Source: a virus. From it: DNA of 46,769 bases. The notes under the pieces are model-generated. The model saw nothing but the letters and a program-made list of their open reading frames with translations. It was not told the DNA's origin and did not search any database. The stretch is from positions 1 through 46,769 of the IMG/VR virus record IMGVR_UViG_3300024257_000018. One strand, 5' to 3'. The position numbers and the translations under genes were made by a program. This document shows, piece by piece, positions 45,097 to 46,769 of the stretch; the stretch's first letter is position 1, and each line of letters starts with the position of its first letter.

Positions 45097-46769
45097 ATGG
45101 CAACGACACATATCGGAGCGGCACCCGGAGAAGCTGGCGTCGCCGTCGAGTTTTCGGAGCCGACAGCGCCGGGGACCCCGTCTCCGTACGGGTCGAGCCT
45201 CTTCCTTGGTGGATATCAGTGGGGCGCGATTCGGACCGTAGTCGCCCACACCGGTGAGACGCACTTCGGCGCCTATCGTGGTTCTCCGATGACGGAGGAT
45301 CATACGGCGTTGAACTGTTATCACTGGTACGAGCAGGCACGCGGCGCCGGCAAACTGTACACGTACCGCCTGGCTGATGGCGACGAGGCCCAGGCATCGA
45401 TCCCGGTCTACGGTCGTGACCAGGACCGAAACTACACCTACCAGACCGGATACTCGCAGCCCACCAAGGTGGCGGACATCGAGGGGCTGTACGATGGCCG
45501 GCGCGGTGGAAAGATCGCCCACAAGAGCGGGTATCTCGCGGCAATCGCTGCGGCATTCGACGCCGCCGCTGGAACATTCGCGACCGCTGAGACGATGGTG
45601 TCGGACCAGTTCAAGGATGGGCTGCTCTACATCGACGGCGTCTCGCTGACGTACCGAATCACTGGCAATACCACCGGCGGCCTCCTGTCCATCGAAGTTA
45701 GCACCGGTGATGCTGGACCGGCGGCTGGTGGCGGTTACTGGTTCATCGATCTCAACACGACCGACGCCAACGGTGATCGTGACGGGCTCGCAGTCCAGAT
45801 CGACGGCAGCGTACAGCGGCCGACCGAGGAGTTCTCACTCCAGACCTACGACCATCGCGGGTCCGCTGAGGTCAAGCCGAGTTGGGACACGCTCGGCCTT
45901 GATTCCAGCCGCGACAGCTACGCGGAATCGATCATCGTAGCGGACGGCCGCGCTGGTCGGCAGCATCTGCTGAGCTTCGACGCTGAGACACTCCCGAACC
46001 CGAACAGCTCCGAGATGCGCCCGGCGAACCGATCGTATCTGGTCGATCCTGATTCGGCGGTCACCAACGTCCTGACGCTCAAAACCCAGTACTGGGCACG
46101 GTCCGCACCGGTGAGCGTTGGGACCGCAACACCAGATGAAGCCCAGACGGTCTATCCCGCCAACCGGTTCCGCTGCAAGGCAGTCTGCACGTTCACCGCA
46201 CCGATCACAGCAGACGTCGAGTTCAGGTTGTGGGACGATACGGTCATCGGTGACACATGGACCGTGGCCGCTGGTGAGGGTGTCACGCTCGGGACGTTGT
46301 TCGTGCCAGGGACCGCGTTTTTGCCGTCGTTCATGATCTACGCCGGTGCGACGCCGATGGCATCGACCGACACCGTGACGATCTGGTTTGACCCGCTGCC
46401 CGTCAACATTCAGCTCCTCAACGGCAGGCTCTATCCGCATGCCCACACTGCAAGTGGGACCGACATCCGTACATCGCTCCCGATCGTCAGCAATACGGCG
46501 ACCACGGTGACAGTGGCGTCGACCGTGACGCTTGGCTCAACGTACACCGTGACCGCTCCGGTTCAAGTCTTCCATGCCGGTGTCACGGCTGGGACCTTCA
46601 ACCTCGCCGGTGCTGAGACGTTCATCTACACACTGCACGACGATGCTGGACCTATCACACTGACGAACAGCCTTGTTGGTGCGGCCATCACCGCAGCCGC
46701 CCTGGTAGTGGAGTTGAACACTGGTGCCGCGGCCAACAGCGAGACCGGTCAACGCGACGCCATCAATCA
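45097..46769 (+). CDS. Tail sheath-like protein, N-terminal 557 aa (truncated by window end)
   Basis: The frame from the ATG at 45097 is open to the last base. The N-terminus (SPYGSSLFLGGYQWGAIRTV, THFGAYRGSPMTEDHTA, GAGKLYTYRLADGDEA) follows the order of contractile tail sheath proteins: beta-strand, FG, helix, then a G.LY.YR strand. A large beta-rich insertion follows from about residue 320. The conserved C-terminal domain lies beyond the window, so the assignment is provisional. If right, the phage is a myovirus. Confidence 0.7.
   Translation, partial: MATTHIGAAPGEAGVAVEFSEPTAPGTPSPYGSSLFLGGYQWGAIRTVVAHTGETHFGAYRGSPMTEDHTALNCYHWYEQARGAGKLYTYRLADGDEAQASIPVYGRDQDRNYTYQTGYSQPTKVADIEGLYDGRRGGKIAHKSGYLAAIAAAFDAAAGTFATAETMVSDQFKDGLLYIDGVSLTYRITGNTTGGLLSIEVSTGDAGPAAGGGYWFIDLNTTDANGDRDGLAVQIDGSVQRPTEEFSLQTYDHRGSAEVKPSWDTLGLDSSRDSYAESIIVADGRAGRQHLLSFDAETLPNPNSSEMRPANRSYLVDPDSAVTNVLTLKTQYWARSAPVSVGTATPDEAQTVYPANRFRCKAVCTFTAPITADVEFRLWDDTVIGDTWTVAAGEGVTLGTLFVPGTAFLPSFMIYAGATPMASTDTVTIWFDPLPVNIQLLNGRLYPHAHTASGTDIRTSLPIVSNTATTVTVASTVTLGSTYTVTAPVQVFHAGVTAGTFNLAGAETFIYTLHDDAGPITLTNSLVGAAITAAALVVELNTGAAANSETGQRDAIN

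Noticed and set aside
29560-46769. UGA reassigned as a sense codon
   Set aside because: UGA is used as a stop in many overlapping gene junctions, and no in-frame UGA was seen within the head genes.

Overview
This window is one continuous piece of a tailed double-stranded DNA phage (or intact prophage) of moderately high GC. A complete head module (portal, minor head protein, protease/scaffold, major capsid protein, connector) runs into a truncated gene that looks like a contractile tail sheath, so the virion is probably a myovirus. The host is not identifiable with confidence. Five genes have a promoter-like -10 hexamer (TA...T) 6-7 bases before an ATG/GTG and no Shine-Dalgarno sequence. Leaderless genes of this kind, together with a DUF7873-like gene, lean towards an actinobacterial host (inference).

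Layout. (1) 1-13232, leftward: early genes of DNA metabolism, with many small zinc-finger and acidic proteins: a Rad50/SbcC-like ATPase, a replication/recombination-type phage protein, a nucleoside-deoxyribosyltransferase-like protein, a giant helicase-methyltransferase fusion interrupted by an intein, a YqaJ-type exonuclease and an excisionase-like HTH protein. (2) 13381-20795, rightward: a leaderless regulator, a replication initiator-like protein, a DnaB helicase, a VRR-NUC nuclease, a PD-(D/E)XK-like nuclease, small proteins, and a 138-residue homologue of the C-terminal half of this phage's own major capsid protein. (3) 20802-26659: small divergent units. Leftward cassettes (a 299-residue protein, a DUF5131/ComM-like pair, a 79-residue protein, an ArdC-like antirestriction operon) alternate with leaderless rightward HTH genes. 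(4) 26644-29394, leftward: terminase large and small subunits and an HTH protein. (5) 29560-46769, rightward: a DUF7873-like protein, a tRNA locus, small genes, then the head and tail genes.

Main discoveries. First, an intein sits in the helicase DE box, and a Vsr-like (EDxHD) homing endonuclease is encoded entirely inside it in another reading frame. Second, two tRNA genes appear circularly permuted: each 3' half lies 5-6 bases upstream of its own 5' half, with perfect 7-bp acceptor complementarity. Third, there is an early-expressed capsid-protein fragment. Fourth, a phage-wide leftward promoter family carries a palindromic operator TACGC-N5-GCGTA between -10 and -35, and four members have a second palindrome exactly 9 bp upstream of -35. 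Fifth, small HTH genes are read from leaderless promoters, three of them facing these operator promoters.

The genes fit a lytic or temperate myovirus with a repressor-controlled set of autonomous accessory cassettes. No integrase or lysis gene was recognised in the window.
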